A stretch of DNA of 64,000 nt from assembly GCA_016223145.1 (NCBI GenBank), contig JACRPN010000011.1, positions 62,001 through 126,000 of the forward strand, read 5' to 3'. Below, in pieces: positions 7,141 to 16,043 of the stretch. Origin of the DNA: Armatimonadota bacterium. GTDB lineage: Bacteria > Armatimonadota > Fimbriimonadia > Fimbriimonadales > Fimbriimonadaceae. A model generated the notes under the pieces. That model saw only the letters and a program-made list of their open reading frames with translations, did not search any database and had not been told where the DNA came from. The first letter of the stretch is position 1, and each line of letters opens with the position of its first letter. Both the position numbers and the translations under genes were made by a program.

Positions 7141-9750
7141 ATGGAACATTCAGGCGAGATGTCGACGCGCTACGACGCGTCATCGGTGGAAAGCAAGTGG
7201 TACGGTGAATGGGAGCGTGCAGGGCTCTTCTCGCCCGACCCAGACCCGGGCAAGCCTACCTACTGCATCACAATTCCGCCTCCCAACATCACGGGCTCGC
7301 TCCATATGGGGCACGCGCTCTGCTATCCCATCCAAGACTGCCTCGGGCGATTTCACAGGCTGGCCGGCAAATCGGTGCTCGTCCTGCCCGGCCAGGATCA
7401 CGCCGGTATCGCCACCCAAAGCGTGGTCTCCAAGCTGCTGCGAAAGGAAGGGACAAGCCCCTCGGCCATAGGTCGCGAGAAGTTCCTCGAGCGCGTATGG
7501 GAGTGGCGCAAAGAGAGCGGCGACACCATCTTGAACCAGCTTCGACTGCTCGGCTGCGGGTTCGACTGGCCGCGGCAGCGCTTCACGCTCGACGACGCTT
7601 ATGCGAAGGCTGTTCTGAAGGTTTTCGTGGATTGGTACGACCGTGGCATCATCTATCGCGGCAAGAGGGTGGTCAACTGGGACCCCGTGCTCGAAACGAG
7701 CGTCTCCGACATCGAAACAGAGCGAAGAACGGTGCGCGGCAAGCTTTATCACGTTCGCTACCCATTCGCCGATGGTTCCGGCTCGCTTGTCGTCGCCACA
7801 ACCCGCCCAGAGACGATGCTGGGCGACGTGGCCGTCGCCGTCAACGAAAAGGACCCCCGCTACTCAGGCATGATCGGCAAGAGCCTTGTCCTGCCGCTTA
7901 TGAATCGCGAGATTCCACTGATTGCCGACCCTTACCCGGACCCCGAGTTTGGGACCGGCGCGGTGAAGGTCACGCCCGCACACGATCCCAACGACTACGA
8001 GATGGGAGTCCGCCACGAGCTCGACATGCCGGTCATTTTGGACTCCAGAGCAAGGGTCACCGAACTTGGGGGTCCCTATGCAGGCTTGGACCGGGTTGAG
8101 GCGCGGAAGCGCGTGGTTCACGACCTCGAAGAGCATGGGTTCCTCGTGAAGGTGGAGGATTACGACATTCCGCTGCTGGTCTCGGAGCGGTCAGGCGAGC
8201 CCATAGAGCCGCTGCTGTCCGAGCAGTGGTTTGTCGCTCAGAAGCAGCTGGCCGGGCCCGGAATCGAGGCCGTAAAGTCAGGAAAGGTGCGGTTCTATCC
8301 TGAGCGCTACGAGAAGGTGTACCTCGACTGGATGGAGAACATCCGGGATTGGTGCATCAGCCGCCAGCTTTGGTGGGGCCACCGAATTCCTGTCTACTAC
8401 ATGGAAGACGGTTCCGCCGTTGCCGCCCTGAGCAAGGAAGAGGCCGAGGCCAAGTCTGGGAAGAAGGTGGTCCGCCAGGACGAAGATGTGCTCGACACCT
8501 GGTTCTCCAGCGGGCTTTGGCCGTTCGCGACCCTCGGCTGGCCCGAAAACACCGAGGACCTCTCCCGGTACTACCCAACTTCTGCGCTGATCACCGATCG
8601 AAACATCATCTACCTGTGGGTTGCCAGGATGATCATGATGGGGATGGACTTCCTCGGCGAGGCGCCGTTCCACGAGGTCTTCATCTACGCCACCGTCCTA
8701 ACTGAATCCGGTCAGCGCATGAGCAAGAGCCTCGGCACAGGCAAGGACCCCACCGAGCTCATCGAGAAGCATGGCGCCGATGCTTTGCGATTCGCGCTCC
8801 TGTGCCAAACGGGTGAGAATCAGGACTTGCGGTTTGGCGATCGCAGGGTCGAAGACGCGCGCAACTTCTGCAACAAGCTCTGGAACGCGACGCGCTTCGT
8901 TCTGATGAACATCGTGGAGCCGCCCGTTGAGCCCAACGCGCTCCAAGAGGTCGATCAGTGGCTGCTCAGCCGGCTCTACAGCCTGGAGAAGTCTGTGCGA
9001 GACGCCTATTCCCAATACCGCTTTCAGGACGCTGCCTGGAGCCTCTACGGCTTTTTCTGGAGCGAGCTCTGCGACTGGTACATCGAGATATGCAAGTCGC
9101 GTCTGCTGGCTGGGGAGACCGCGCCAAAATGGGTGCTCCTCACCGCGATCGAGGCCGTGCTGAAGATGCTCCACCCGATCATGCCGCACATCACCGAGGC
9201 GCTGTACCAGCACCTGCCTCTTGCGCAGCGCGACCCGTTCCTGATGGGATCTTCCTGGCCGTCGCTGCCGCAACATTTCCATCAGCCCGGTGTCGAGGCC
9301 AAGTTGGAACAAACCTTCGCCGCGGTTCGCGCGCTCCGCGCTCTAAGGCATGAGGCCGGCTTGACGCCGATGAAAGCGATTCCGCGAGCCTACATCGATC
9401 GGGAATGGCCCGGCGGCCGAGAAATCCTGCTAAGCCAGGCTTGGCTCGAGGATCTGGTCGTGGGCGAGCCCGAATCGGGCGTTCGCTGCCTTTCGACCTC
9501 TTGCGAGGGCTTCCAGCTATCGGTTCCCGTTGAAGGGCTTGATCTGGACAAGGAGTGCGCCAGGCTCCAGCAGGAACTCGCGAAGGCTGAAGGTGAAAGA
9601 GCCCGCATCGAGGCTCAGTTATCGAATCCGAGCTTCGTCGAGAGGGCCAAGCCAGAGGTTGTGGAACAAGCCAGGCAGCGACTCGCGAGCCTGAACACAA
9701 CCATTGAGCAGCTTGCCGAACGCCGCCGGGTATTTGGGTGTTCGGATTAG
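7141..9750 (+). CDS. valS: valyl-tRNA synthetase
   Basis: 869-aa class I aminoacyl-tRNA synthetase charging tRNA-Val. The HIGH-type motif (PPNITGSLHMGHAL) is near the N-terminus, the KMSKS-type motif appears as RMSKSLG, the editing domain lies between, and the C-terminus is a coiled-coil tRNA-binding arm (LDKECARLQQELAKAEGERA). ATG 7141 is preceded by AGGAAAGG at good spacing; the frame is open 90 bases further up to an ATG within parS, which is rejected. Normal length. No T-box leader is visible. Confidence 0.97.
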   Translation: MEHSGEMSTRYDASSVESKWYGEWERAGLFSPDPDPGKPTYCITIPPPNITGSLHMGHALCYPIQDCLGRFHRLAGKSVLVLPGQDHAGIATQSVVSKLLRKEGTSPSAIGREKFLERVWEWRKESGDTILNQLRLLGCGFDWPRQRFTLDDAYAKAVLKVFVDWYDRGIIYRGKRVVNWDPVLETSVSDIETERRTVRGKLYHVRYPFADGSGSLVVATTRPETMLGDVAVAVNEKDPRYSGMIGKSLVLPLMNREIPLIADPYPDPEFGTGAVKVTPAHDPNDYEMGVRHELDMPVILDSRARVTELGGPYAGLDRVEARKRVVHDLEEHGFLVKVEDYDIPLLVSERSGEPIEPLLSEQWFVAQKQLAGPGIEAVKSGKVRFYPERYEKVYLDWMENIRDWCISRQLWWGHRIPVYYMEDGSAVAALSKEEAEAKSGKKVVRQDEDVLDTWFSSGLWPFATLGWPENTEDLSRYYPTSALITDRNIIYLWVARMIMMGMDFLGEAPFHEVFIYATVLTESGQRMSKSLGTGKDPTELIEKHGADALRFALLCQTGENQDLRFGDRRVEDARNFCNKLWNATRFVLMNIVEPPVEPNALQEVDQWLLSRLYSLEKSVRDAYSQYRFQDAAWSLYGFFWSELCDWYIEICKSRLLAGETAPKWVLLTAIEAVLKMLHPIMPHITEALYQHLPLAQRDPFLMGSSWPSLPQHFHQPGVEAKLEQTFAAVRALRALRHEAGLTPMKAIPRAYIDREWPGGREILLSQAWLEDLVVGEPESGVRCLSTSCEGFQLSVPVEGLDLDKECARLQQELAKAEGERARIEAQLSNPSFVERAKPEVVEQARQRLASLNTTIEQLAERRRVFGCSD

Positions 9751-9759
9751 CGCCGCCCC

Positions 9760-10632
9760 TTAGCGAACGCGCACGAACGCGCCGTTTCGCAACTCGAACC
9801 GAATGTCCCCCTCCTGGTCGGTTCGGACGGCCGTTGCGCCGGCTGAGGTGACGCGCGCCAGCGCCTCCTTTGAAGGATGCCCATAGCTGTTATGGCGGCC
9901 ACAAGAAAAGACCACGGTGTTTGGCTCGACGGCCCGGAGCCAGGCCTCCGAAGTGGAAGTTCGGCTTCCGTGATGGCCCGCTTTCAGCACCTGCGCGCGC
10001 CAATTGCGGCGCCCCGAGAGCACCGCTTCGGCTATCGCGTCGGCATCTCCCGAGAAGTCGGCAGCGGCGGTTCCGCCCTCCACCCGCAGGAACATCGACC
10101 CGAAGTTGTCCGGATCGCCCTGCGCGAATCGGACGGAATCCACCTCGATGCGGAACGACCCGAACTCGATGCGAGATCCCGGCGAGAGCCAGGCCACGCG
10201 GGATTCGTCAATCCGTGCCTCGCGAAGCCAATAGCCCAGGTCGGAACTCGATGCAAAGTGGGCCATTGCTCCCACCTTTCGAACCGGAATGTGCCTCGCG
10301 ATTCCCCGCAAGCCTCCCACGTGGTCGGCGTCGGGATGTGACAGAAGGACCAGGTCGACCGCCGTGACGCCCATGCGCCTAAGGTCCCTGATGATCCCTT
10401 GCGCCGCCGTATCGCGATCAGGAGCGGCCGGGCCGGCGTCGATGAGCACGGTCACCCCCGCGTGTCGAAACACGGCGCAATCCCCTTGTCCCACGTCCAG
10501 AAACCAGAGCTCGGTGGGTTGGCCCGAAGCCGTCAGGGTCCCCGTAAGGCTCCCCGCCGCAAGAGAGCCCGCGGCGATGGCGGCGACCTTAAGCCGGGCG
10601 CGCAATCGGCCTCCACACCAGAATCGCCCCAA
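9760..10632 (-). CDS. comEC: ComEC C-terminal metallo-hydrolase part
   Basis: About 280 residues equal to the C-terminal metallo-beta-lactamase domain of ComEC, the DNA-uptake channel: one hydrophobic segment (LKVAAIAAGSLAAGSL) then LWFLDVGQGDCAVF, the metal-binding LSHPDADHVGG, and a final GHHGSRTS block. The frame opens with TTG at 10632, has no convincing ribosome site, and overlaps the N-terminal ComEC frame by 44 bases. The two products add up to the usual ~740-residue ComEC. Either a natural two-gene version, a frameshift in the strain, or a sequencing error. This domain is thought to degrade the non-transported strand in some species. Confidence 0.85.
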   Translation of the reverse strand: MGRFWCGGRLRARLKVAAIAAGSLAAGSLTGTLTASGQPTELWFLDVGQGDCAVFRHAGVTVLIDAGPAAPDRDTAAQGIIRDLRRMGVTAVDLVLLSHPDADHVGGLRGIARHIPVRKVGAMAHFASSSDLGYWLREARIDESRVAWLSPGSRIEFGSFRIEVDSVRFAQGDPDNFGSMFLRVEGGTAAADFSGDADAIAEAVLSGRRNWRAQVLKAGHHGSRTSTSEAWLRAVEPNTVVFSCGRHNSYGHPSKEALARVTSAGATAVRTDQEGDIRFELRNGAFVRVR

Positions 10633-11974
10633 GGTAAACCAACCCCCAGAAGAGCCCCGGAAGCTCCGGAACCATAACGCTGCTCCAGGTCTGGCTTCCC
10701 AGGGTTTCCGTAACCGCCAAGACCCACAGAGCCAGAGGCTCGACGACGACGTGCATGAGGCCCTGCGAAAGAGCCTCTGAGATTGGGAAGACGGCCCAAG
10801 CCACCAGGGCGCAGACGATCAGCGGGCCGATCGTGCCTGCTACGAGAAGGTTGGCCACTACCGCCACAATCGAAAAGGTCCCAAAGGCCCGGGCCAGAAG
10901 GGGCGCCGTCGCCAACGTGGCGACGGCGCTGGCCCGAACGCTGGAACTCACTTGTGCCTTGAGCAGAGCCTTCGGCCCCCTGCCGGAAGAGTGCGCGCCA
11001 CGCGCAAACATCCAAAGGGCTAGAACCGCCACGAACGAAAGCTGGAAGCTGAGCTCGAAGACCTCAAGTGGCCTCCACAGCAGAAACGCCGCCGCCGCAA
11101 GCCCGACTGCCGACGGGAAATCGCCCTCACGCTCGAACCAGGGGGCAGACATGATGGCGGCCGCCATCAGCACGGACCTGACGATGGGCGGGTCGAGGCC
11201 CGTGGCACAAGCGTAGAAGGCGAGAAGAAGATAAAGCACCACAAGTTGGCTGGACCGTGGCATTGGCGTGAGGCCAAGCCCAAACTGCAGGCTGAACGCC
11301 AGGATGAGCACATGCAAACCGGAGGTGGAGACGATGTGCACGATTCCCGTCCGCTTGAGGTTGGCCATGTCTCCGTCCGAGATTCCCCCACGGACATTGA
11401 AGCAGAGGGCTTGAACCAGTGTAGATGTTCGGTCACCTAGCGTACTATTGCACATGGTGATGAACGACTCGCGCCACTGGGCAGCCCATCGAAAGACCGA
11501 TGGGCCTTCCGCCTTCACACGTATGTCTGCGGCCTTTGCCTTGATCACTCCAAGAATGCCGCGTCGGCCCATAGACACATTGAACGTCGGATCGACATTC
11601 CGCACCTCGGCAGCCACCTCGAGCACGTCGCCAATCGAAAGCCTAGGGAACCCTTCGCATTCCAGCAAATACTGGTTGACGCCTGACCTCACTTCACATC
11701 GAAACCCTCTCTGCTCTATGGTCGGCATGCCCACCACCGTCGCTTCACCGTGAAACCAGCCTGAGCCCGCTGATGGGCCAGCAACGCCTTTCGGCGCCAG
11801 AATGACGCCAGTAATAAGACATACTAGCAAAATCGTCTTGCAGGCTAACGGCCGGCACACGACCCCGAGAACGGCAACCAGAATGAGCCACACAGGTTCC
11901 GTGATGGCCACGATGCCGAGCGCCAGGCCGATGGCGGCCAGCAACAGCGGCCTAAGTTCAAGCTCCCTCCTCAT
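10589..11974 (-). CDS. comEC: ComEC N-terminal membrane channel part
   Basis: 461-aa multi-pass inner-membrane protein with the DUF4131-like N-terminus and the Competence domain, whose signature (GIVHIVSTSGLHVLILAFSL) is clear. This part forms the channel through which single-stranded DNA enters during transformation. The frame stops at 10589 in the middle of what would normally be the linker to the hydrolase domain, which continues in another frame. The start overlaps the end of the DciA gene by 17 bases. No comEA or pilus genes are in the window. Confidence 0.87.
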   Translation of the reverse strand: MRRELELRPLLLAAIGLALGIVAITEPVWLILVAVLGVVCRPLACKTILLVCLITGVILAPKGVAGPSAGSGWFHGEATVVGMPTIEQRGFRCEVRSGVNQYLLECEGFPRLSIGDVLEVAAEVRNVDPTFNVSMGRRGILGVIKAKAADIRVKAEGPSVFRWAAQWRESFITMCNSTLGDRTSTLVQALCFNVRGGISDGDMANLKRTGIVHIVSTSGLHVLILAFSLQFGLGLTPMPRSSQLVVLYLLLAFYACATGLDPPIVRSVLMAAAIMSAPWFEREGDFPSAVGLAAAAFLLWRPLEVFELSFQLSFVAVLALWMFARGAHSSGRGPKALLKAQVSSSVRASAVATLATAPLLARAFGTFSIVAVVANLLVAGTIGPLIVCALVAWAVFPISEALSQGLMHVVVEPLALWVLAVTETLGSQTWSSVMVPELPGLFWGLVYLGAILVWRPIARPA

Positions 11975-12359
11975 CGCTGCCTTCCCCGAACCACTTCTGC
12001 CTGATTTCTTCTATCGTCTGCGTGACTCCTCTTCGTGTTCGCTGCGGAGGCGGAGGAGGTGGCGGGCTGGGAAGCGCCTTGTCGGTGAAGCGCAAGTCCT
12101 TGAACAAGCCCGGTTCGCCGCTAAACACGGCTAGCTTATCTAGTATTTGTTCCTTCCTGAGGGAGAGTTCTAGCAGCCAGCTCGATCCTTGTACGCAGAC
12201 GTGGATCGTTCCCTGCTCGTAGCGCTCCGGCCAAGACTTCGTCGCCAAGGTCTCGCCAACCACCTCATTCCAACGCCTCAGCGTCTTGTTTGCGCGCGCC
12301 TGACGCAAAACCTCCCTCTGAGGGAGTGCCGACTTTAGGATGGAGTCGAGAGGACGCAT
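11958..12359 (-). CDS. dciA: DciA-like protein (DUF721)
   Basis: 133-aa protein of the DUF721 family. Characterised members (DciA) bind the replicative helicase DnaB and assist its loading in bacteria lacking DnaC or DnaI. Seen here: the N-terminal domain (RRWNEVVGETLATKSWPERY, then TIHVCVQGSSWLLELSLRKEQIL), a polyproline linker near residues 97-104, and a short charged tail. It lies 15 bases after recF, the ancestral order recF-dciA found next to dnaA-dnaN in many origins, and overlaps comEC. Confidence 0.85.
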   Translation of the reverse strand: MRPLDSILKSALPQREVLRQARANKTLRRWNEVVGETLATKSWPERYEQGTIHVCVQGSSWLLELSLRKEQILDKLAVFSGEPGLFKDLRFTDKALPSPPPPPPPQRTRRGVTQTIEEIRQKWFGEGSDEEGA

Positions 12360-12374
12360 GGCAATGGTGATCCG

Positions 12375-13517
12375 CTATGCCTCGCTGATTCGGCCCGAAG
12401 TGACGCGAAACACCTTGGACCTTGCCAGCAGCGACGCGCCGGCGGATTCGGGTTCGGTACAGGTTAGCACGGCTTGTCCCGCATGATCCAGTACCCACTG
12501 CGTCAAGTTTTGTCGGCGGCGTTCATCCAGGTCGGAGAGCATGTCATCCAGGAGCAGGAGCGGGACTCGGCCCTGCTGGCGGGCGAGCAGGAGCGTCGCG
12601 AGCTTGAGCGAAATCACCGCCGTGCGCTGCTGGCCCTGGCTCCCAAACAGCCGGGCGTCCCTGTCGTCGACCTCGATCTGGAGGTCGTCACGGTGTGGGC
12701 CCATGGTGGTCGTTCCGCGCATGATGTCCTCCACGCGTCCCTGCACAAACGCCCTGAAGAGGCCCTCTGCCGTGTCGTGGGCGTCTTTCGGGGCGAAACG
12801 CAGCCCGAGAGCCTCACCACCCCCCAGAGTGCCGTGTATGGCCCGCCCGAGAGGGTCCAGCTCCTCGAGGAACTCGCCCCTCATCCGGCGTATCTCGGCG
12901 CCGCCTTGTGCCATGTGCGTCTCCCACGTCTCGAACTGAGCCGAGTCCACCATGGTCTCCCGAGCCGCCTTCAAAAGTGCGTTTCGATGCTCCAGCGCCT
13001 TCTTGTAGAGGCTCAACGCCCTGAGGTAGCTGGGGTAGGTCTGTGAGAGCTCCAGGTCCAAGAACAACCTGCGCCCGGAGGGTTCTCCTTGAGCCAGAGC
13101 CAAATCGAAGCTTGAGACGCTTACGCAGGGCAGCCGCCCCAGCACATCTGAAGCTCGCGGCAGCTTCAGACCGTTCAGATAAGCCGATTTGCGGACCGAC
13201 TCCTCGATTCGGATCTCGATCTCCGTGGGCTGCGAGGCCAGAGAGCCCTTGACGGATGCGGATGTCTCGCCGATGGCAATGGCCTCCCGGTCCCGAACCC
13301 CCCGCAGAAGCCGCGCCGTGCCCAAGAGGTAGAGCGCCTCCAGGAGGTTCGTCTTCCCTTGGGCGTTCGGACCCGAGACGACGTTGAACCCTTGAGATAG
13401 GCTGACCGATTCACTCAGGTAGTTTCGAAAGTGCCTCAGTGAGAGCTGGGCAACACCGCACAAAGCCGAATCGGCCGGCTTGTCCCCACCGGAGTTCTCT
13501 AGGTCAAGCTCATGCAT
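12375..13517 (-). CDS. recF: RecF DNA repair ATPase
   Basis: 380-aa SMC-like ATPase that helps load RecA at gaps. Walker A GPNAQGKTNLLEALY and the signature/Walker B block near the C-terminus (LLLLDDMLSDLDERRRQNL) are intact. About 20 extra N-terminal residues precede the conserved LSLRHFRNY strand, so a start slightly downstream is possible. First gene of the minus-strand run recF-dciA-comEC. dnaN, its normal upstream neighbour, is missing; instead a 226-bp non-coding stretch with DnaA-box-like sequences precedes it. Confidence 0.95.
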   Translation of the reverse strand: MHELDLENSGGDKPADSALCGVAQLSLRHFRNYLSESVSLSQGFNVVSGPNAQGKTNLLEALYLLGTARLLRGVRDREAIAIGETSASVKGSLASQPTEIEIRIEESVRKSAYLNGLKLPRASDVLGRLPCVSVSSFDLALAQGEPSGRRLFLDLELSQTYPSYLRALSLYKKALEHRNALLKAARETMVDSAQFETWETHMAQGGAEIRRMRGEFLEELDPLGRAIHGTLGGGEALGLRFAPKDAHDTAEGLFRAFVQGRVEDIMRGTTTMGPHRDDLQIEVDDRDARLFGSQGQQRTAVISLKLATLLLARQQGRVPLLLLDDMLSDLDERRRQNLTQWVLDHAGQAVLTCTEPESAGASLLARSKVFRVTSGRISEA

Positions 13518-13743
13518 GAAAATCTACTCTTACTAATACGGCGAACCAGAATGTGGAAAACTCACTTCCTTCAGGCTCGCGTTCGCCGCGAAAAGGCCGC
13601 AATTGAACTTGAGAGGCCACAGCACCGTCGGTGGTGCATTGTGGAAAATGCCGTGGAAAATGTGCGATTCGTACAAGTTTTCGAAAACCGATAGTTAACA
13701 CAGAAACCGTCCAAAACGTAATCCACCTTCTGTCCACACACGC
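13518..13743. other. candidate oriC / DnaA-box region
   Basis: Non-coding and visibly AT-rich compared with its flanks. Minus-strand TTTTCCACA, an exact match to the DnaA-box consensus TTWTNCACA, occurs at 13552-13560 and 13640-13648. A one-mismatch copy is at 13652-13660, and weaker plus-strand boxes are at 13719-13727 (TAATCCACC) and 13730-13738 (CTGTCCACA). Between them lies AT-rich sequence around 13660-13715 that could unwind. It directly precedes recF-dciA, and a perfect parS is 6.5 kb away. It could be oriC, or a DnaA-controlled promoter. dnaA itself is not in the window. Confidence 0.55.
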
Positions 13744-14505
13744 TCATAACAATCCGTGGATTCTCCCGTACTTCATCACCACCGCCTCGGCAAGCTGCAA
13801 AGGGTGGACGCCCGGCAGACTGGGGACCCCGCGGCGGCGGGCGAACGGGTCCCAGACCTCGCCCACGAAGCGGCCCTGTGATGCCGCCGAGAGCTCCGGA
13901 TAACGGTCGCAAAACCGCTTCAAAGCTACATATTCTGCGAGCGTCATGCCCGTCAAATCGCCCACCTGCGACTCGAATCGATGTTCGCCCAGCACGTAAG
14001 GCGCAGGCTGGAAGATCGGTTGGGGCCGGCGATCGTGGACCACGATAGTGTTGGCGGCAAGATCACCGATCCGTTGAGACTTTGTGTTGGTAAACATAGC
14101 CACAAGCCCCAGAAAGTAGGCCGTCGGGAGCAGGTCCGCCGGGCGCACGAGGTTTCGCCCTATGGCGGCCTGTGGGGTGACCGGCGTGCCGTCGGCCATG
14201 CGGACCCGGATGCCCGCGGCCTTCTTGCCAAGGGTCTGGCCGTTCCAGAGGGCCTCGAAGAGGATGAAATAGAGGAAGAGGCCCGAGAGCGACAAGAACA
14301 TGAAAAGCGCGTTGACCGCCTGCATATCGATGGCGTTCGCCACGGAGAGGATCCCGAGGACCATGTAGGTAGCCGCGACCAGGACCACATAAATGAAGAG
14401 ATCCAGGACGTGGGCGAGGACGCGCGAGGCCAGGCTGGCAAGCCGTATGGACAGCACCGTCTTCTCGGGGCTGAGCAGGATGAGCTCTTGCGCCATGGCA
14501 AGCAT
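13744..14505 (-). CDS. RDD-family membrane protein
   Basis: 253-aa protein whose first 150 residues are an RDD domain: RLASLASRVLAHVLDLFIYV, a second membrane helix, then GQTLGKKAAGIRV. Three to four membrane segments, followed by about 90 hydrophilic residues in the cytoplasm. ATG 14505 or ATG 14496 could be the start; both have purine-rich sequence upstream. RDD genes are often found beside MoxR/DUF58/transglutaminase genes, and a DUF58 gene is divergently placed just upstream. Biochemical role unknown; some RDD proteins are antiporters. Confidence 0.85.
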   Translation of the reverse strand: MLAMAQELILLSPEKTVLSIRLASLASRVLAHVLDLFIYVVLVAATYMVLGILSVANAIDMQAVNALFMFLSLSGLFLYFILFEALWNGQTLGKKAAGIRVRMADGTPVTPQAAIGRNLVRPADLLPTAYFLGLVAMFTNTKSQRIGDLAANTIVVHDRRPQPIFQPAPYVLGEHRFESQVGDLTGMTLAEYVALKRFCDRYPELSAASQGRFVGEVWDPFARRRGVPSLPGVHPLQLAEAVVMKYGRIHGLL

Positions 14506-14568
14506 CCTACCCCTGCCAAGCGGCTTTAGGCCCCTGTCGTGCCAAGATGGTCCGAAAGGCTTCCGACG

Positions 14569-15876
14569 ATGTTGCCCACTCGACGCTTCTGGCTCCTATT
14601 GGCGCTGGCCATCCCGGCGGCGGCGGCCCTTGGCGCCAAGGGGGCCGTGCTGCCGATTGTCGCGCTCAATGGCTGCCTCTTTCTAGCCTTGGGGATCAGT
14701 TACTGGCTCGGGCCCTCGGCGGCGGGCCTGCGCGTGGTGAGGCGATTCGACCCGGTGCTCTCGGTTCGGGCCTCGAACCGTGTGGAGCTCCACCTTGAGA
14801 ACCGGGGCCTTGAAGCGCTCGACGGAGTGCTTCGCGATGAGCCACCGCCCGAGTTCTCGGCGTCGCGGCGGGAGTTTCCGCTGCACCTCAAGCCGGAGCA
14901 GTCCGCGGTCTTCTCCTACCATCTCACACCCTCTCAAAGGGGTAGCGACTACTTCCGAGGGACATTCGTTCGGATCGCCTGCCCACTTGGGCTCGCCGAA
15001 AGGGTCGTGCGCCTGAGGACGGAACAGCCGGTTCGCGTGTATCCAAACGTCTTGGCGCTCCGCGAGTTCGACCTCCTGAAGCAGAGGGGACGCCTCCAGC
15101 AGATGGGGATCCGAAAGTCGCGCGTGCGCGGCCTGGGAATGGAGTTTGAATCGCTTCGCGACTACGCCGATGGCGACGATTACCGCAAGATCGACTGGAA
15201 AGCTACGGCCAGGCGCGGCAAGCTCGTGGTCCGGCAATACGAAACCGAGCGAAACCAATCCGTGATCCTGTGCGTGGATGTTGGCCGCCGAATGCTGGCC
15301 GAAGCAGGCGGCGCCACCAAGCTCGATCACACCCTTGACTCGCTGCTCATGTTGGCCCAGGCAGCCTTCTCTGGGGGCGACCTGGTGGGGCTCTTGGTGT
15401 ATTCCGATACTGTGAAGCGCTACATCCCGCCGCGCAAGGGGAGGAACCAGCTCGGCGTCATCATCGAAGCGATCCACGACCTCCTGGCTGAACCCATCGA
15501 GAGCGATCACGCTGCGGCGTTCGCCTATCTTGCGACCCGCTGGAAGCGAAGGTCGTTGATCGTCTCATTCACCGATCTCGACGACGAAGGCAACTCGAAG
15601 GACCTCGTAAAGGGCCTCGGCGCGATGCCCAAGAGGCACCTGATGCTTCTGGCAAGGGTCGGCGATCCTGGGCACCGGGTTCGGCTGGAGAGCCCTATAG
15701 AAGTGGAAGAGGACCTCTACCAGAAGGCGAGCACGGCGCTGCTGGTCGAGGACCGCAAGCGCGCGGGCACGCTGCTGGAGGGGGCGGGCATCCACTCCCT
15801 GGAGGCCGAACCTCAGGACCTCGCGGCGGCACTCGTCAATTTCTACTTCGCGGCAAAAGAGCTGTCGCTGGTATAG
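14569..15876 (+). CDS. DUF58 domain protein
   Basis: 435-aa protein with two N-terminal membrane segments, an Ig-like middle (VRASNRVELHLENRGLEALD) and the DUF58 block (YADGDDYRKIDWKATARRGK, then LVVRQYETE and VILCVDVGRRM), which begins a von Willebrand-A-like fold. Usually encoded with a MoxR AAA ATPase; none is adjacent here, only the divergent RDD gene. ATG 14569 has GAAAGG nine bases upstream; a GTG at 14539 is an alternative. Role likely in envelope protein assembly, by analogy only. Confidence 0.87.
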   Translation: MLPTRRFWLLLALAIPAAAALGAKGAVLPIVALNGCLFLALGISYWLGPSAAGLRVVRRFDPVLSVRASNRVELHLENRGLEALDGVLRDEPPPEFSASRREFPLHLKPEQSAVFSYHLTPSQRGSDYFRGTFVRIACPLGLAERVVRLRTEQPVRVYPNVLALREFDLLKQRGRLQQMGIRKSRVRGLGMEFESLRDYADGDDYRKIDWKATARRGKLVVRQYETERNQSVILCVDVGRRMLAEAGGATKLDHTLDSLLMLAQAAFSGGDLVGLLVYSDTVKRYIPPRKGRNQLGVIIEAIHDLLAEPIESDHAAAFAYLATRWKRRSLIVSFTDLDDEGNSKDLVKGLGAMPKRHLMLLARVGDPGHRVRLESPIEVEEDLYQKASTALLVEDRKRAGTLLEGAGIHSLEAEPQDLAAALVNFYFAAKELSLV

Positions 15877-15990
15877 GAGGGACGGAGGGACAAGCGGACC
15901 CGTAGCCGCAGGCTTTAGCCTACCTGAGCGAGGGAGCAAAGGAACGATAGCCGCAGGTTCCGTGCCTGCGATTGCCCGAAGGCACCCAAC
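15873..15990. repeat. mosaic of dispersed repeats (families D and B)
   Basis: The gap between the DUF58 and fadD genes contains GGAGGGACGGAGGGAC (family D), GTAGCCGCAGGCTTTAGCC at 15902-15920 (family B), and a second family B copy, TAGCCGCAGG..CCTGCG, at 15949-15971. Related units recur at 32.6, 53.4 and 54.7 kb. Family B is a palindrome able to form a hairpin. Confidence 0.65.
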
Positions 15991-16043
15991 CGGCGCCCTT
16001 GCAGGACCCAACCCGAGCCCCACCGAATTCGTAGGGACTTGCG

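Noticed and set aside
11740-11760. A second parS-like sequence (TTCACCGTGAAACC)
   Set aside because: The halves are shifted by one base and the arms do not match the palindrome; it lies inside comEC.
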